DNA of 16,068 nt from Alloprevotella sp. (GTDB lineage: Bacteria > Bacteroidota > Bacteroidia > Bacteroidales > Bacteroidaceae): contig JAFUXE010000058.1 of the NCBI GenBank assembly GCA_017477205.1, positions 1-16,068 on the forward strand. The letters are read 5' to 3'. The position numbers were made by a program, and so were the translations under genes. The notes beneath the pieces are model-generated. The model had not been told where the DNA came from. It worked only from the letters and a program-made list of their open reading frames with translations, and made no database searches. This document shows positions 1 through 7,396 of the stretch, in pieces. Each line of letters begins with the position of its first letter. Position 1 is the stretch's first letter.

Positions 1-445
1 CGATGTCGAGCAGACCGAGGCCTACTACCGTCAGGCCCATCACGGCACCCGAGCGGAAGGCTATCTTCAGACCACCGTCAAGGCTCTTACGGGCAGCATT
101 GGCGGTACGTGCGCTGGCATAAGTGGCTGTCTTCATGCCGAAGAAGCCTGCCAGACCGGAGAAGAAACCACCCGTCAGGAAGGCAAACGGAACCCAGGGA
201 TTCTGTACGCCAAGGCCGTAAGCCATAAACGCAAAGAGAGCAGCCAGAACAATGAAGACGATGAGTACCACCTTGTACTGCTGCTTCAGGTAAGCCATTG
301 CGCCCTTGCGGACGTACTCGGCAATTTCTTTCATTCGGGGCGTTCCCTCGTCAGCTTTCATCATGCTCTTGAAGAACACCCAGGCCATGCTCAAGGCAAC
401 AACAGATGCCACGGGCACAAGCCAGAATAGGGGATGAATTTGCAT
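1..445 (-). CDS. hppA: Membrane-bound ion-pumping pyrophosphatase, N-terminal part (cut by window edge)
   Basis: Only the first 148 codons are in the window; the gene runs off the left edge. The ATG at 445 gives MQIHPLFWLVPVASVVALSM, a first membrane helix, followed by an amphipathic stretch and two or three more hydrophobic segments. The segment GFFGMKTATYASARTANAAR (about residues 100-119) matches the conserved early region of membrane pyrophosphatases, which couple hydrolysis of pyrophosphate to H+ or Na+ transport across the cytoplasmic membrane. The catalytic pyrophosphate-binding motifs and the residues separating K+-dependent from K+-independent, and Na+ from H+, types lie beyond the window, so the pumped ion cannot be stated. 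It has its own candidate promoter at 479-486 and is separated from the upstream ricT gene by 109 bp, so it is probably a separate transcription unit. Family assignment is secure from the motif; subtype is unknown. Confidence 0.92.
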   Translation of the reverse strand, partial: MQIHPLFWLVPVASVVALSMAWVFFKSMMKADEGTPRMKEIAEYVRKGAMAYLKQQYKVVLIVFIVLAALFAFMAYGLGVQNPWVPFAFLTGGFFSGLAGFFGMKTATYASARTANAARKSLDGGLKIAFRSGAVMGLTVVGLGLLDI

Positions 446-478
446 AGTTTATATATTTAAAGTTTGTTAATTCGGCTG

Positions 479-505
479 CGAAAGTAAGAAATAAATATGA
501 CAAAA
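479..505 (-). promoter_or_regulatory. Candidate hppA promoter
   Basis: Read on the minus strand, TACTTTCG (479-486) differs at one base from the Bacteroidetes -7 consensus TAnnTTTG and is followed by CAGCC, as in other promoters of this window. TTTTG at 501-505 is only 14 bp upstream, shorter than the usual 19-21, so the -33 element is unconvincing. The predicted transcript would have a leader of roughly 25-30 nt before the ATG at 445. Confidence 0.5.
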
Positions 506-512
506 GCCATTC

Positions 513-541
513 TTACCTACATTATTTGCACGTTACCTACA
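513..541. repeat. Pair of 9-bp direct repeats upstream of hppA
   Basis: TTACCTACA occurs at 513-521 and again at 533-541, an exact repeat with a 20-bp period, about two turns of the helix. Both copies lie just upstream of the candidate hppA promoter, where an activator or repressor could bind. The rest of the 446-554 gap holds the promoter and no recognisable terminator for ricT. Confidence 0.5.
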
Positions 542-554
542 ACGGGAGGGAATT

Positions 555-1673
555 TCAGTTCGCGGAGGGCTGCGTATTGCGGCGTCCGCCACGGCCTTTG
601 TTGCGACGGCGGTTCTTGTCAAAGCGCGTCAGGCTTTCCTGTTCCACCAGGTCAACAGGACGGGTGGGTCCTCCCTTGTCCGATTCGTCCAGGCGGAGGG
701 GCTTCTCGCCATTCCGGTTCATTTGAATGATGTCCCTCGCACGCTGGGCAGAGATGGTGGTGAGGTTGGCGGCCATGCGGCGATCCGTGCTGTACGTGGC
801 TTGCCGCGAAAGAAGGTCGGCCTTAAAGAAATAGTATGTGCCGTCAGCCGTTTCGAGCGGGATGTTGCGGTCGGGAAACTCGCGGTAGGCTTCCATGTAC
901 ACATCCACCTCGTAGTTGAGGCAGCACTTCAGCTTGGCACACTGCCCGGCAAGCTTCTGCGGGTTGGGGGATATGTCCTGAAAACGCACGGCGGCAGTGC
1001 TCACACTGGAGAAGTTCTTCATCCACGTGGCGCAGCAAAGTTCCCGCCCGCAGGGGCCGATGCCACCAATGCGCCCGGCTTCCTGACGCGCGCCAATCTG
1101 CCGCATCTCTATTCGTACGCGGAATGCCTCAGCAAGCACCTTGATGAGCTGGCGGAAGTCCACGCGGCCGTCGGCGATATAGTAGAAAATGGCCTTGCCG
1201 CCATCACCCTGATACTCCACGTCGCCGATTTTCATTTCCAGACCCAGCTCCTTTGCTATCTGTCGGGAGCGTATCATGGTGGCATGTTCGCGCGCCTTGG
1301 CTTCCTCCCATTTCTCAATATCCACGGGGCGTGCACGGCGATAAACGCGCCGTATCTCCGTGTTGGGTTTCAGGTTGGCCTTCTTCATCTGGAAGGGGAC
1401 GAGGCGTCCCGTCAGCGTGACGACGCCGATATCGTGTCCCGGGCTGGCCTCAACAGCCACGATGTCGCCCTTGTGAAGCTCCAGGTGGTTGTCGTTGCGA
1501 TAATAGCCCTTGCGTGTATTCTTGAACTGCACTTCCACGAGGTCACCCAGACGGCTGTCTCCCTCGAGGTCGGCCAGGTAGTCGTAGGTGTTCAGTTGTT
1601 TGTCCTGTCTTCCGCATCCCTGTGCGCAAAGTCCGCGCAGGGCATCAGTGGTCTTATATTTTATCTCAGACAT
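555..1673 (-). CDS. ricT: RicT/YaaT-like PSP1 domain protein
   Basis: A 372-residue protein of the PSP1/RicT (YaaT) family. In Bacillus subtilis RicT works with RicA and RicF as an iron-sulfur complex affecting RNA processing by RNase Y; whether that role holds in Bacteroidetes is not established. The N-terminal part contains a strongly conserved stretch (VEVQFKNTRKGYY, then HLELHKGDIVAVEASPGHDIG, about 47-83). The PSP1 region spans roughly 110-205. It is followed by a cysteine-rich signature, CGRELCCATW at 208-217 and CAKLKCCLNYE at 245-255, whose six cysteines are the likely cluster ligands. The tail from about 350 is very basic (RRRNKGRGGRR) and could touch RNA. I chose the ATG at 1673 because MSEIKYKTTDALRG fits the family start; an in-frame ATG at 1709 would add 12 residues and is possible. 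It follows holB by 51 bp with no promoter seen, suggesting cotranscription. Confidence 0.88.
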   Translation of the reverse strand: MSEIKYKTTDALRGLCAQGCGRQDKQLNTYDYLADLEGDSRLGDLVEVQFKNTRKGYYRNDNHLELHKGDIVAVEASPGHDIGVVTLTGRLVPFQMKKANLKPNTEIRRVYRRARPVDIEKWEEAKAREHATMIRSRQIAKELGLEMKIGDVEYQGDGGKAIFYYIADGRVDFRQLIKVLAEAFRVRIEMRQIGARQEAGRIGGIGPCGRELCCATWMKNFSSVSTAAVRFQDISPNPQKLAGQCAKLKCCLNYEVDVYMEAYREFPDRNIPLETADGTYYFFKADLLSRQATYSTDRRMAANLTTISAQRARDIIQMNRNGEKPLRLDESDKGGPTRPVDLVEQESLTRFDKNRRRNKGRGGRRNTQPSAN

Positions 1674-1724
1674 TTCTTTTCGTTCACTTATGTTGTGCCG
1701 GGATGACACATTATTATATATATA

Positions 1725-2810
1725 CTATTGTCGGATGAGTACCGCCATCTGAAGCGCAAGGTCAAAAAACACCATGCGGGCGTTCACATTTCCTTCAATG
1801 TCGCGCTCGGCATCGGAGAACTGCCCCATAATGCCATAGACATTGCGCTCGTTGATGAAGCGTGCGAAGTTCTGCGAGAACTGTGCCTCTTCCTGCGTCT
1901 CATAGCTGAGCTTCTGTTGGCGGAAATTATAGATGAAGTTTTCCCTGACGAGGTGCTGACTATAGGCCAGGAAGTTCTTCTGCCGTTCTCGTCCCCAGCC
2001 CGCCAGTTGCTCTGCCCACGCGCCGAGTTCGCGCACCTTCCGCTGGTAGGTGAGCCGCATGAGGCTCACGAACATATCGAAGTAGAGCGAGGACTGTGCG
2101 TCGGCCTGCAAGGTGCGGAGTGCACGCACATAGCTGCCCTCGCTGAGGCGTGCAATGCGGCGGGCGTCCTCCTCGCCCACGCCGCGCTCACGCTGTAGCG
2201 CCTCCGCCATCACACTTTCCGGCAGGGGCGGGAACTCCACCTGCTGCGTGCGGCTGAGTATCGTGGAAAGCAATCGCTCGGGACGTTCGCTGACGAGGAT
2301 GAATACCGTCTGCTGCGGCGGTTCCTCAAGTATCTTGAGGAGTTTGTTCGCAGCTTCCTGGTTCATCAGCTCCGGCAGCCAAATAATCATCACCTTGTAG
2401 CCGCCCTGGCTGGAGCGCAGGGAGAGCTTTCGCAGTATCTGCGCGCTTTCTCCCACACCGATGATGGCTTGCTGGTTCTCCACGCCCATGCGTTCAAGCC
2501 ATTCGGGAAGGTCGAAGTAAATGTCCTCTGACAACATCTCGCGCCACGGCTGTATGTACTGGTCGCTGGAGGGCTCTCCGCTCTGCGACTTCTGCCTGAC
2601 AACGGGAAACACGAAATGAAGGTCCGGATGGACAAAGCGTTCCACCATCACGCCGCCGCCAAGCAGGGCACTGGCAACGGCAAGTGCCATCGGGAACTGC
2701 CCGCTTCCGGGCGTGCCACAGAAAAGCAGGGCGTGGGGAAGACGCCCTGCCGCTATCTGCTGGCGGAGTTGCTGCTTTATCTGTTCCTGTCCGAGGACGC
2801 GTTCAAACAC
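1725..2810 (-). CDS. holB: DNA polymerase III subunit delta' (clamp loader)
   Basis: A 361-residue delta' subunit, a structural AAA+ component of the clamp loader that opens the sliding clamp at replication forks. The start, FERVLGQEQIKQQL, and PHALLFCG, KLLKILEEPPQQTVFIL (157-173) and SRTQ (186-189) are family hallmarks. Two features are degenerate. The P-loop reads GTPGSGQFP (32-40), with Gln and Phe where Lys and Ser/Thr stand in active ATPases. The zinc-binding Cys module usually found just after the P-loop helix is absent: ALLGGG at 48-53 runs almost directly into the conserved HPDLHFVFPV (61-70). Loss of ATP binding is normal for many delta' proteins; loss of the zinc module is less usual. 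The start codon is GTG at 2810; no in-frame ATG lies between it and the TAG at 2853-2855, so GTG is the best choice. The gap to the upstream CotH gene is 42 bp with no promoter visible. Confidence 0.92.
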   Translation of the reverse strand: MFERVLGQEQIKQQLRQQIAAGRLPHALLFCGTPGSGQFPMALAVASALLGGGVMVERFVHPDLHFVFPVVRQKSQSGEPSSDQYIQPWREMLSEDIYFDLPEWLERMGVENQQAIIGVGESAQILRKLSLRSSQGGYKVMIIWLPELMNQEAANKLLKILEEPPQQTVFILVSERPERLLSTILSRTQQVEFPPLPESVMAEALQRERGVGEEDARRIARLSEGSYVRALRTLQADAQSSLYFDMFVSLMRLTYQRKVRELGAWAEQLAGWGRERQKNFLAYSQHLVRENFIYNFRQQKLSYETQEEAQFSQNFARFINERNVYGIMGQFSDAERDIEGNVNARMVFFDLALQMAVLIRQ

Positions 2811-2852
2811 TTTTCTGCTTCTTTGGTTTTCCTGTGTTACTTGTCGAATGGT

Positions 2853-5800
2853 CTATTCAAACTGGTTTCTGACAAACTTGACGGCGCAGACTTCGCCCTC
2901 TTCGTCCTGAGCCTTTGCTACATAGTGGCCGACGGGGAGGTCTGTGGTCGGCACGTCGGCATACCCTGCCGAGGTGTCAAGGCTGAGGCGGCGCACAAGG
3001 CGACCGTCAGCCGCATAGATGAACAGCACAGCCGAAGCCGAGTACTCGCTCTTCACGCGCAGGAAGGTGCGGTAGTAGCCGATGCTCATGCCGCCGGAAC
3101 GGCTTACGAACTGTTCGCGGACACCCGTAAAGGGATTCTCGATAACAGGCTCTTCGTATGCCAGCGTCTGCGACGTCATCAGGTTCGTCTTGCCGGGCGT
3201 AGGCTTGTTGAATACGTAGAGGTTGTTGCTGCCGTCGGGATAGAGTCCCACGCTTTCGTCGCCGTTATGCAGGCAATAGACGAGGGTGTCGCTCCACGTC
3301 TCGTCGGCACTCGTCAGGATGACGTATGCGCTGTCCGCAGCAGCCAGCTTGAAGTTTGCATGCAGTTGCGACTGCTGGTTGCGCTTAGAGGCCCAGATGA
3401 TGAGGTGACCATACGGCGGTATCACAGTGTTGATATCCTCGCTGCCCTCTATCTGGTACTTCAGCGGCGTCTTCATGTTGTCGGAGAGATACATGCCCTT
3501 CACGTCGTAGGGCTGGTCGGTCGTGTTGTAGAGTTCTATCCAGTCGTCCTTCTTGGCCAGTTCATTCACGAATACGCTGTTGGAAGCACTCACCTCATTT
3601 ATCTTTATGGGGTGGCACTGGTTGACGGTCTTCTCCTCAGCGTCAAGGGGCTCAAACGTGGCGGTAAGGTCGGCAGAGCCATAGCTCGGAAGCTCGTATT
3701 CGGCATCGGGCGACACGATGTTGGTTCCACCCTCGGCCATCGTAGTCGTAAGGGAGGCGTCCCAGTAGATGTCGGAGGAATACGTGCCCACGTTGTGGAC
3801 TTCCACGGCGATGGTGTTTTGTCCTTCCTGGAGAAGGCTGGGGCTGATTGGGAAGCTCGTGTTGTCGTAGTCGCCGGCGTAGCTGGAAGCCAGCGTCTCA
3901 TAGCTGACGTCGCCGCTGGGCATGCGGTAGCGACCCACTTCCGTTCCGTTCACATATACAATGGCACCGTCGTCCACGCGGCAGTCCAGAGTGAATTCGT
4001 CCGTCGATGCAGGCTTCTTGGAGAGGTTGAACTTCTTGCGGAAGTAATAGGTTACCTTCTTGTCGTTGGAATCGAAATTCGTCTTGAAGCCCAGATCCTT
4101 GTTGGCAAAGCCCATAGGCGTTTCGCCATCCTGCCAGTTCAGGTCCTTGTAGTCGGGCGTATTCCACTCCTCGTCGTCAAGGGAGCCCTGGTCGTAGTAG
4201 CTCCACTTGGAACCCATGTTGAAGAGCGTCTGCGTGTTGGTGGTATATGCGGAGCGCCATCCCGTGAACTTATAGCCGGCGGGAGCCTCTGCCTTCACCG
4301 TGATGGGCGGGAAGAGGGTGCCGGAGAACTTGCCCGTGGGTACGGGCTGGCCGTTCACGAGCAGGCGGGCTGTGGAGAGGTCGGAGGCAAGCTTTGCCGT
4401 GATGCCGTTTGTGGAAGAGAGGCCCATGAGGGAGTGGCTCTTCATCTGACTGATCATCGTGCTCTGACGGCTCGACGAGAGGTTGCTTATGAGGGAACTT
4501 GCCGTGCTGTTGACGTAGTTCTCATTATTCTCATACGCAGCCACATCAATGATGTTGCTCACGAGGGAGTCCACAATCTGCTGGCACCGTATAGGCTCGA
4601 AGACGCTGCCCGTCACGAGGCAGTAGGCATCGATGAAGTGCTTGCGGAACGTGGCGTTCTGGAGCATGTTGCGGAACACGATGGTCGGAGGCAGTTCTCC
4701 GCCAAGCCTGCTGTTCGTCTCATAGATGTAGTCACCGCCGTCCGTCGTGCGGTCGAGGTTTCCGCTGAAGCTGTTGCCGAAGGAGCTGTCCATGTCGAAC
4801 ATGACGTGGTGCCACTTTCCGCCTTCGCCGCTGTAGCGGAAGCCTTTGATGTTGTTGCGGCCCCAGTCGCTGGGAGCAAGGTAAAGGCAGCATGCCCAGA
4901 AGTTGGCATATTCGTCAATGTCCACCATGCGGCAAATCTCTTCGTACACTTCGGGTTCGGAGGCACGTTCGGAGAGGCGGCGCCACTCGTTGAAGCTATC
5001 CACGGTTCCCACCATCTGCACGTACTGCGAGTCGGGACTTATCTCGAACTGGTCCATCTCGTCGGTGTCGATACCATAGTTGGCGTATGCGTAGTGCTTG
5101 TTGTTGGGCTCGCGCATGTTCATGATGCCGTTGTAGGTACCGTTCAGGAAGGACATCACGGGGATGTACGACTGTCCGTCCACGTAGAGGCCGGAACTCT
5201 GTATGATGGTCTGCAACGCAGGATCCTTCAGGCGGGCACGGTTATCGTTGCCGCCCGTACGCATTTGCAGCGTCTTGTTCTTGATAAACGGCTTGGTGTG
5301 TGCAAAGAAGGGATAGTCCAGCGTGGACTCGCCTTCGTACTTCTTGTTGCCCTTCAGCTTGAAGGAGTGGGGAGAGTTCTCACGGCTCCATCCTCCGCAG
5401 ATGGAGAGGTTGGACTCCTGGTTGAATACGGACAGGCCGTCCCCGGGCATGATGAGCTCGAAGTTGACGGGACGGTCCCAGTCCATGTTCCAGTTGCGCT
5501 TTTCGCTTGAGCCGTAGCCGTTCTTGCCGTTCACGCCCTTCACCATGACGCCGTATTCGTCGGAGTAGAAGTTGTCCGGCGCACTGACAACGGAGAGGAC
5601 GGGGAGCGGATACTCCTTGTCCCGGTAGATGAAGCTTCGCGTCGCGATTTTGCTGGGAATCTTTCCGTCCTGGAAGAACCCGAAGCGATAGACCGAGGTG
5701 CGCGTGACGGTGAAGTGTCCCGTGCGTGATTCCACACCGTTCTTCAGTGTGGGCGCGCTGCCGTCCGTCGTATAGCGCAGCGTGGCGCCGCTGGGTATCT

Positions 5801-7259
5801 CAATGTCAAATATGAGCTGTCCCGTGAAAATCTGTCCGTCAATGTTCGGCTTAGGCTCCGGCAGGCGCTGCGTAGCAAAGGTGCATCCCGCGTTGGATGC
5901 GCCGGGCGTGGGCGTTGTGGAGATGCCCCACGTATCACCGCCGTCCGTCGTCCGCGCCCAAGAGGTGCGAGCCGTGGCCTCGGGATATTCCTCGCTGCAC
6001 AGTATGTTGTAGCCGTCGGTGATGCAGATGAAGCCGCCCTTGGCGTCAAGGTCGTCGTCTATCTGCGTCGTACAATACTTGCTGTAGTGGTCAAACCATA
6101 CGGTGGCAAAGCCCTTCGCGGGCACGCTCTGTACGGCCCAGTCCAAGGGGTGCTGCTGCATGTCGGCAGGGTCGTTCGTAATCCAGCAGTCCGTCAGGCT
6201 CACGCTGCGGTCCGTCGGGTTGTAGAGTTCTATCCATCCGCCGTAGTTGAAGGACGGGTCCAAGAACACGTCCACGTTGGCGGCCATGATTTCATTGATG
6301 ATGAGCGACCCCTCGACGGCATCATTTCTGATGACGCTCACCTTCACCGACGCACTCAGGCCGGGCTGGCTTGCGGACGTGGCCGTGATGACAGCGTCAC
6401 CCTGGCGTATGCCGCGCACATTACCCTGCTGGTCCACGGAAGCAATCGTCGGTGCACTGGACTCCCACTTAAGGCTTTTGTCCGTGGCGTTCTCCGGAAG
6501 AACCGTGGCCGTAAGCTGGCGCAGTTCCCCCGTAGCGATTTCCATTTCCTTAGGGCTTACGTCAACGGAAGTCACGGCGACAGGCGTGCCGTAGTACTCC
6601 AGTTTGAAGTTGTCCAGCATGCACCAGTTGTTGGCAACAAACGTTTCGTTCACCACGCCGATTTCCAACTGGCCGTTCGTCACCTGCACTTCAACCACAT
6701 TGTTCGTGTACATGCCCTGATTGAATGCATATTCGGCAGCTTCCATGCTGGCGGGATAGTACTGGGTGTCGGTGTTTCCACCACCCCAGCCGCCCCAGCC
6801 GCCGCCCCAGCCGCCCCAGGGGTCGGCTGCGGACCACGAGCCTTCGCCGTTCTGGTCAGAGCGGCTTTCGCTGAAGATGCTCTTCAGGGTCGTCTGCTGG
6901 CTATTGGCAAACAGCATGGCGGGAATCGTCTCCATGTCTGCCTCGTAGCTGCTGTAGGCGTCCTCCAGTTCCTGCGTACGGTAGAAACCGTTCACGCTGA
7001 GGCGGTAGCGGCCATTGGGAACGGAGAGCGTCTGGCTCATGCGGAACGAGCAGTACCAGAGCTCTATTGCGCCATGGTCGCAGCGCGGGCCGCCCTGACC
7101 GGAGAGGGTGGTATAGTGGTCTATTGTCCAACCGTTCCAATTGCCGGCATTGAAGTCGGGGTTGGTCAGGTAGGTGCCGGTCACGTCTATCCACTGCTGT
7201 GAATATGCACCTGTTACGGAAATGAACCCTGCAAGGAGGGCAAGTAATGTCTTTTTCAT
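2853..7259 (-). CDS. Secreted multidomain CotH-kinase / lamin-tail surface protein
   Basis: A 1468-residue exported protein. The ATG at 7259 gives signal peptide MKKTLLALLAGFISVTGAYS; a longer in-frame start at 7316 lies upstream of the promoter and is rejected. Regions in order: a jelly-roll-like module (25-223) interrupted by a Gly/Trp tract (148-161); a bacterial Ig-like (BIG2) domain (228-310, VSPKEMEIATGE, LKWESS, GNVRGIRQGDAVITAT); a lamin-tail domain (318-460, INEIMAAN, WIELYNPTD); a chitobiase-like segment (491-505, LRYTTDGSAPT); a CotH kinase domain (about 552-900); a second jelly-roll (1012-1172); a second lamin-tail domain (1217-1360); and a C-terminal domain ending IYAADGRLVRRL...LPVGHYVAK, resembling a T9SS sorting domain. 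In the kinase, SFKLKG (632-637), DWGRNN (798-803) and HVMFDMDSSFG (818-828) resemble the nucleotide- and metal-binding stretches of CotH, which phosphorylates spore-coat proteins in Bacillus. Its substrate is unknown; the lamin-tail and jelly-roll domains suggest binding to surface or glycan ligands. Domain calls are by motif only. Confidence 0.85.
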   Translation of the reverse strand: MKKTLLALLAGFISVTGAYSQQWIDVTGTYLTNPDFNAGNWNGWTIDHYTTLSGQGGPRCDHGAIELWYCSFRMSQTLSVPNGRYRLSVNGFYRTQELEDAYSSYEADMETIPAMLFANSQQTTLKSIFSESRSDQNGEGSWSAADPWGGWGGGWGGWGGGNTDTQYYPASMEAAEYAFNQGMYTNNVVEVQVTNGQLEIGVVNETFVANNWCMLDNFKLEYYGTPVAVTSVDVSPKEMEIATGELRQLTATVLPENATDKSLKWESSAPTIASVDQQGNVRGIRQGDAVITATSASQPGLSASVKVSVIRNDAVEGSLIINEIMAANVDVFLDPSFNYGGWIELYNPTDRSVSLTDCWITNDPADMQQHPLDWAVQSVPAKGFATVWFDHYSKYCTTQIDDDLDAKGGFICITDGYNILCSEEYPEATARTSWARTTDGGDTWGISTTPTPGASNAGCTFATQRLPEPKPNIDGQIFTGQLIFDIEIPSGATLRYTTDGSAPTLKNGVESRTGHFTVTRTSVYRFGFFQDGKIPSKIATRSFIYRDKEYPLPVLSVVSAPDNFYSDEYGVMVKGVNGKNGYGSSEKRNWNMDWDRPVNFELIMPGDGLSVFNQESNLSICGGWSRENSPHSFKLKGNKKYEGESTLDYPFFAHTKPFIKNKTLQMRTGGNDNRARLKDPALQTIIQSSGLYVDGQSYIPVMSFLNGTYNGIMNMREPNNKHYAYANYGIDTDEMDQFEISPDSQYVQMVGTVDSFNEWRRLSERASEPEVYEEICRMVDIDEYANFWACCLYLAPSDWGRNNIKGFRYSGEGGKWHHVMFDMDSSFGNSFSGNLDRTTDGGDYIYETNSRLGGELPPTIVFRNMLQNATFRKHFIDAYCLVTGSVFEPIRCQQIVDSLVSNIIDVAAYENNENYVNSTASSLISNLSSSRQSTMISQMKSHSLMGLSSTNGITAKLASDLSTARLLVNGQPVPTGKFSGTLFPPITVKAEAPAGYKFTGWRSAYTTNTQTLFNMGSKWSYYDQGSLDDEEWNTPDYKDLNWQDGETPMGFANKDLGFKTNFDSNDKKVTYYFRKKFNLSKKPASTDEFTLDCRVDDGAIVYVNGTEVGRYRMPSGDVSYETLASSYAGDYDNTSFPISPSLLQEGQNTIAVEVHNVGTYSSDIYWDASLTTTMAEGGTNIVSPDAEYELPSYGSADLTATFEPLDAEEKTVNQCHPIKINEVSASNSVFVNELAKKDDWIELYNTTDQPYDVKGMYLSDNMKTPLKYQIEGSEDINTVIPPYGHLIIWASKRNQQSQLHANFKLAAADSAYVILTSADETWSDTLVYCLHNGDESVGLYPDGSNNLYVFNKPTPGKTNLMTSQTLAYEEPVIENPFTGVREQFVSRSGGMSIGYYRTFLRVKSEYSASAVLFIYAADGRLVRRLSLDTSAGYADVPTTDLPVGHYVAKAQDEEGEVCAVKFVRNQFE
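6781..6819. repeat. 9-bp GC-rich tandem repeat encoding a Gly-Trp tract
   Basis: Four units built on CCGCCCCAG on the plus strand (6781-6789, 6790-6798, a 12-bp variant at 6799-6810, and 6811-6819) encode PWGGWGGGWGGWGGG on the minus strand, inside the N-terminal module of the CotH-type protein. The units are multiples of 3, so gain or loss would keep the reading frame. Confidence 0.8.
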
Positions 7260-7282
7260 GGAGAATAATGATGTATTTCGCG

Positions 7283-7290
7283 GCAAAAAT
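7283..7290 (-). promoter_or_regulatory. Candidate -7 box for the CotH-type gene
   Basis: TATTTTTG on the minus strand matches TAnnTTTG exactly. The start codon at 7259 is 23 bp downstream, implying a leader under 20 nt. No clear TTTG stands 19-21 bp upstream; a TTTG only 12 bp away is too close. Confidence 0.6.
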
Positions 7291-7367
7291 AAGCTTTCAG
7301 AAGCAAAAAATGACACATTATTCTATATTTATTTCAGCAAGTTGATTCACTTTCCGCTCTTTTGCAT

Positions 7368-7375
7368 TATTTTTG
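7368..7375 (+). promoter_or_regulatory. Candidate -7 box for the Omp28-type gene
   Basis: TATTTTTG matches TAnnTTTG exactly and is followed by CCGC, identical to the opposite promoter. The start codon at 7397 is 21 bp downstream. A GTTG at 7341-7344 is 23 bp upstream and is at best a weak -33 element. Confidence 0.6.
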
Positions 7376-7396
7376 CCGCATTAAACATCAAGTATT

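Larger units (their letters stand above)
7280..7379. repeat. Perfect 13-bp inverted repeat spanning the divergent promoters
   Basis: GCGGCAAAAATAA at 7280-7292 is the exact reverse complement of TTATTTTTGCCGC at 7367-7379, 74 bp apart. Each arm contains the -7 box (TATTTTTG) of one of the two divergent secreted-protein genes, each about 20-25 bp from its start codon. Confidence 0.85.

Noticed and set aside
2616..5510. 964-codon plus-strand open frame opposite the CotH-type gene
   Set aside because: It is antisense to a gene with clear domains and a signal peptide, has no recognisable protein features, and is explained by GC-rich codon use leaving the opposite strand open.
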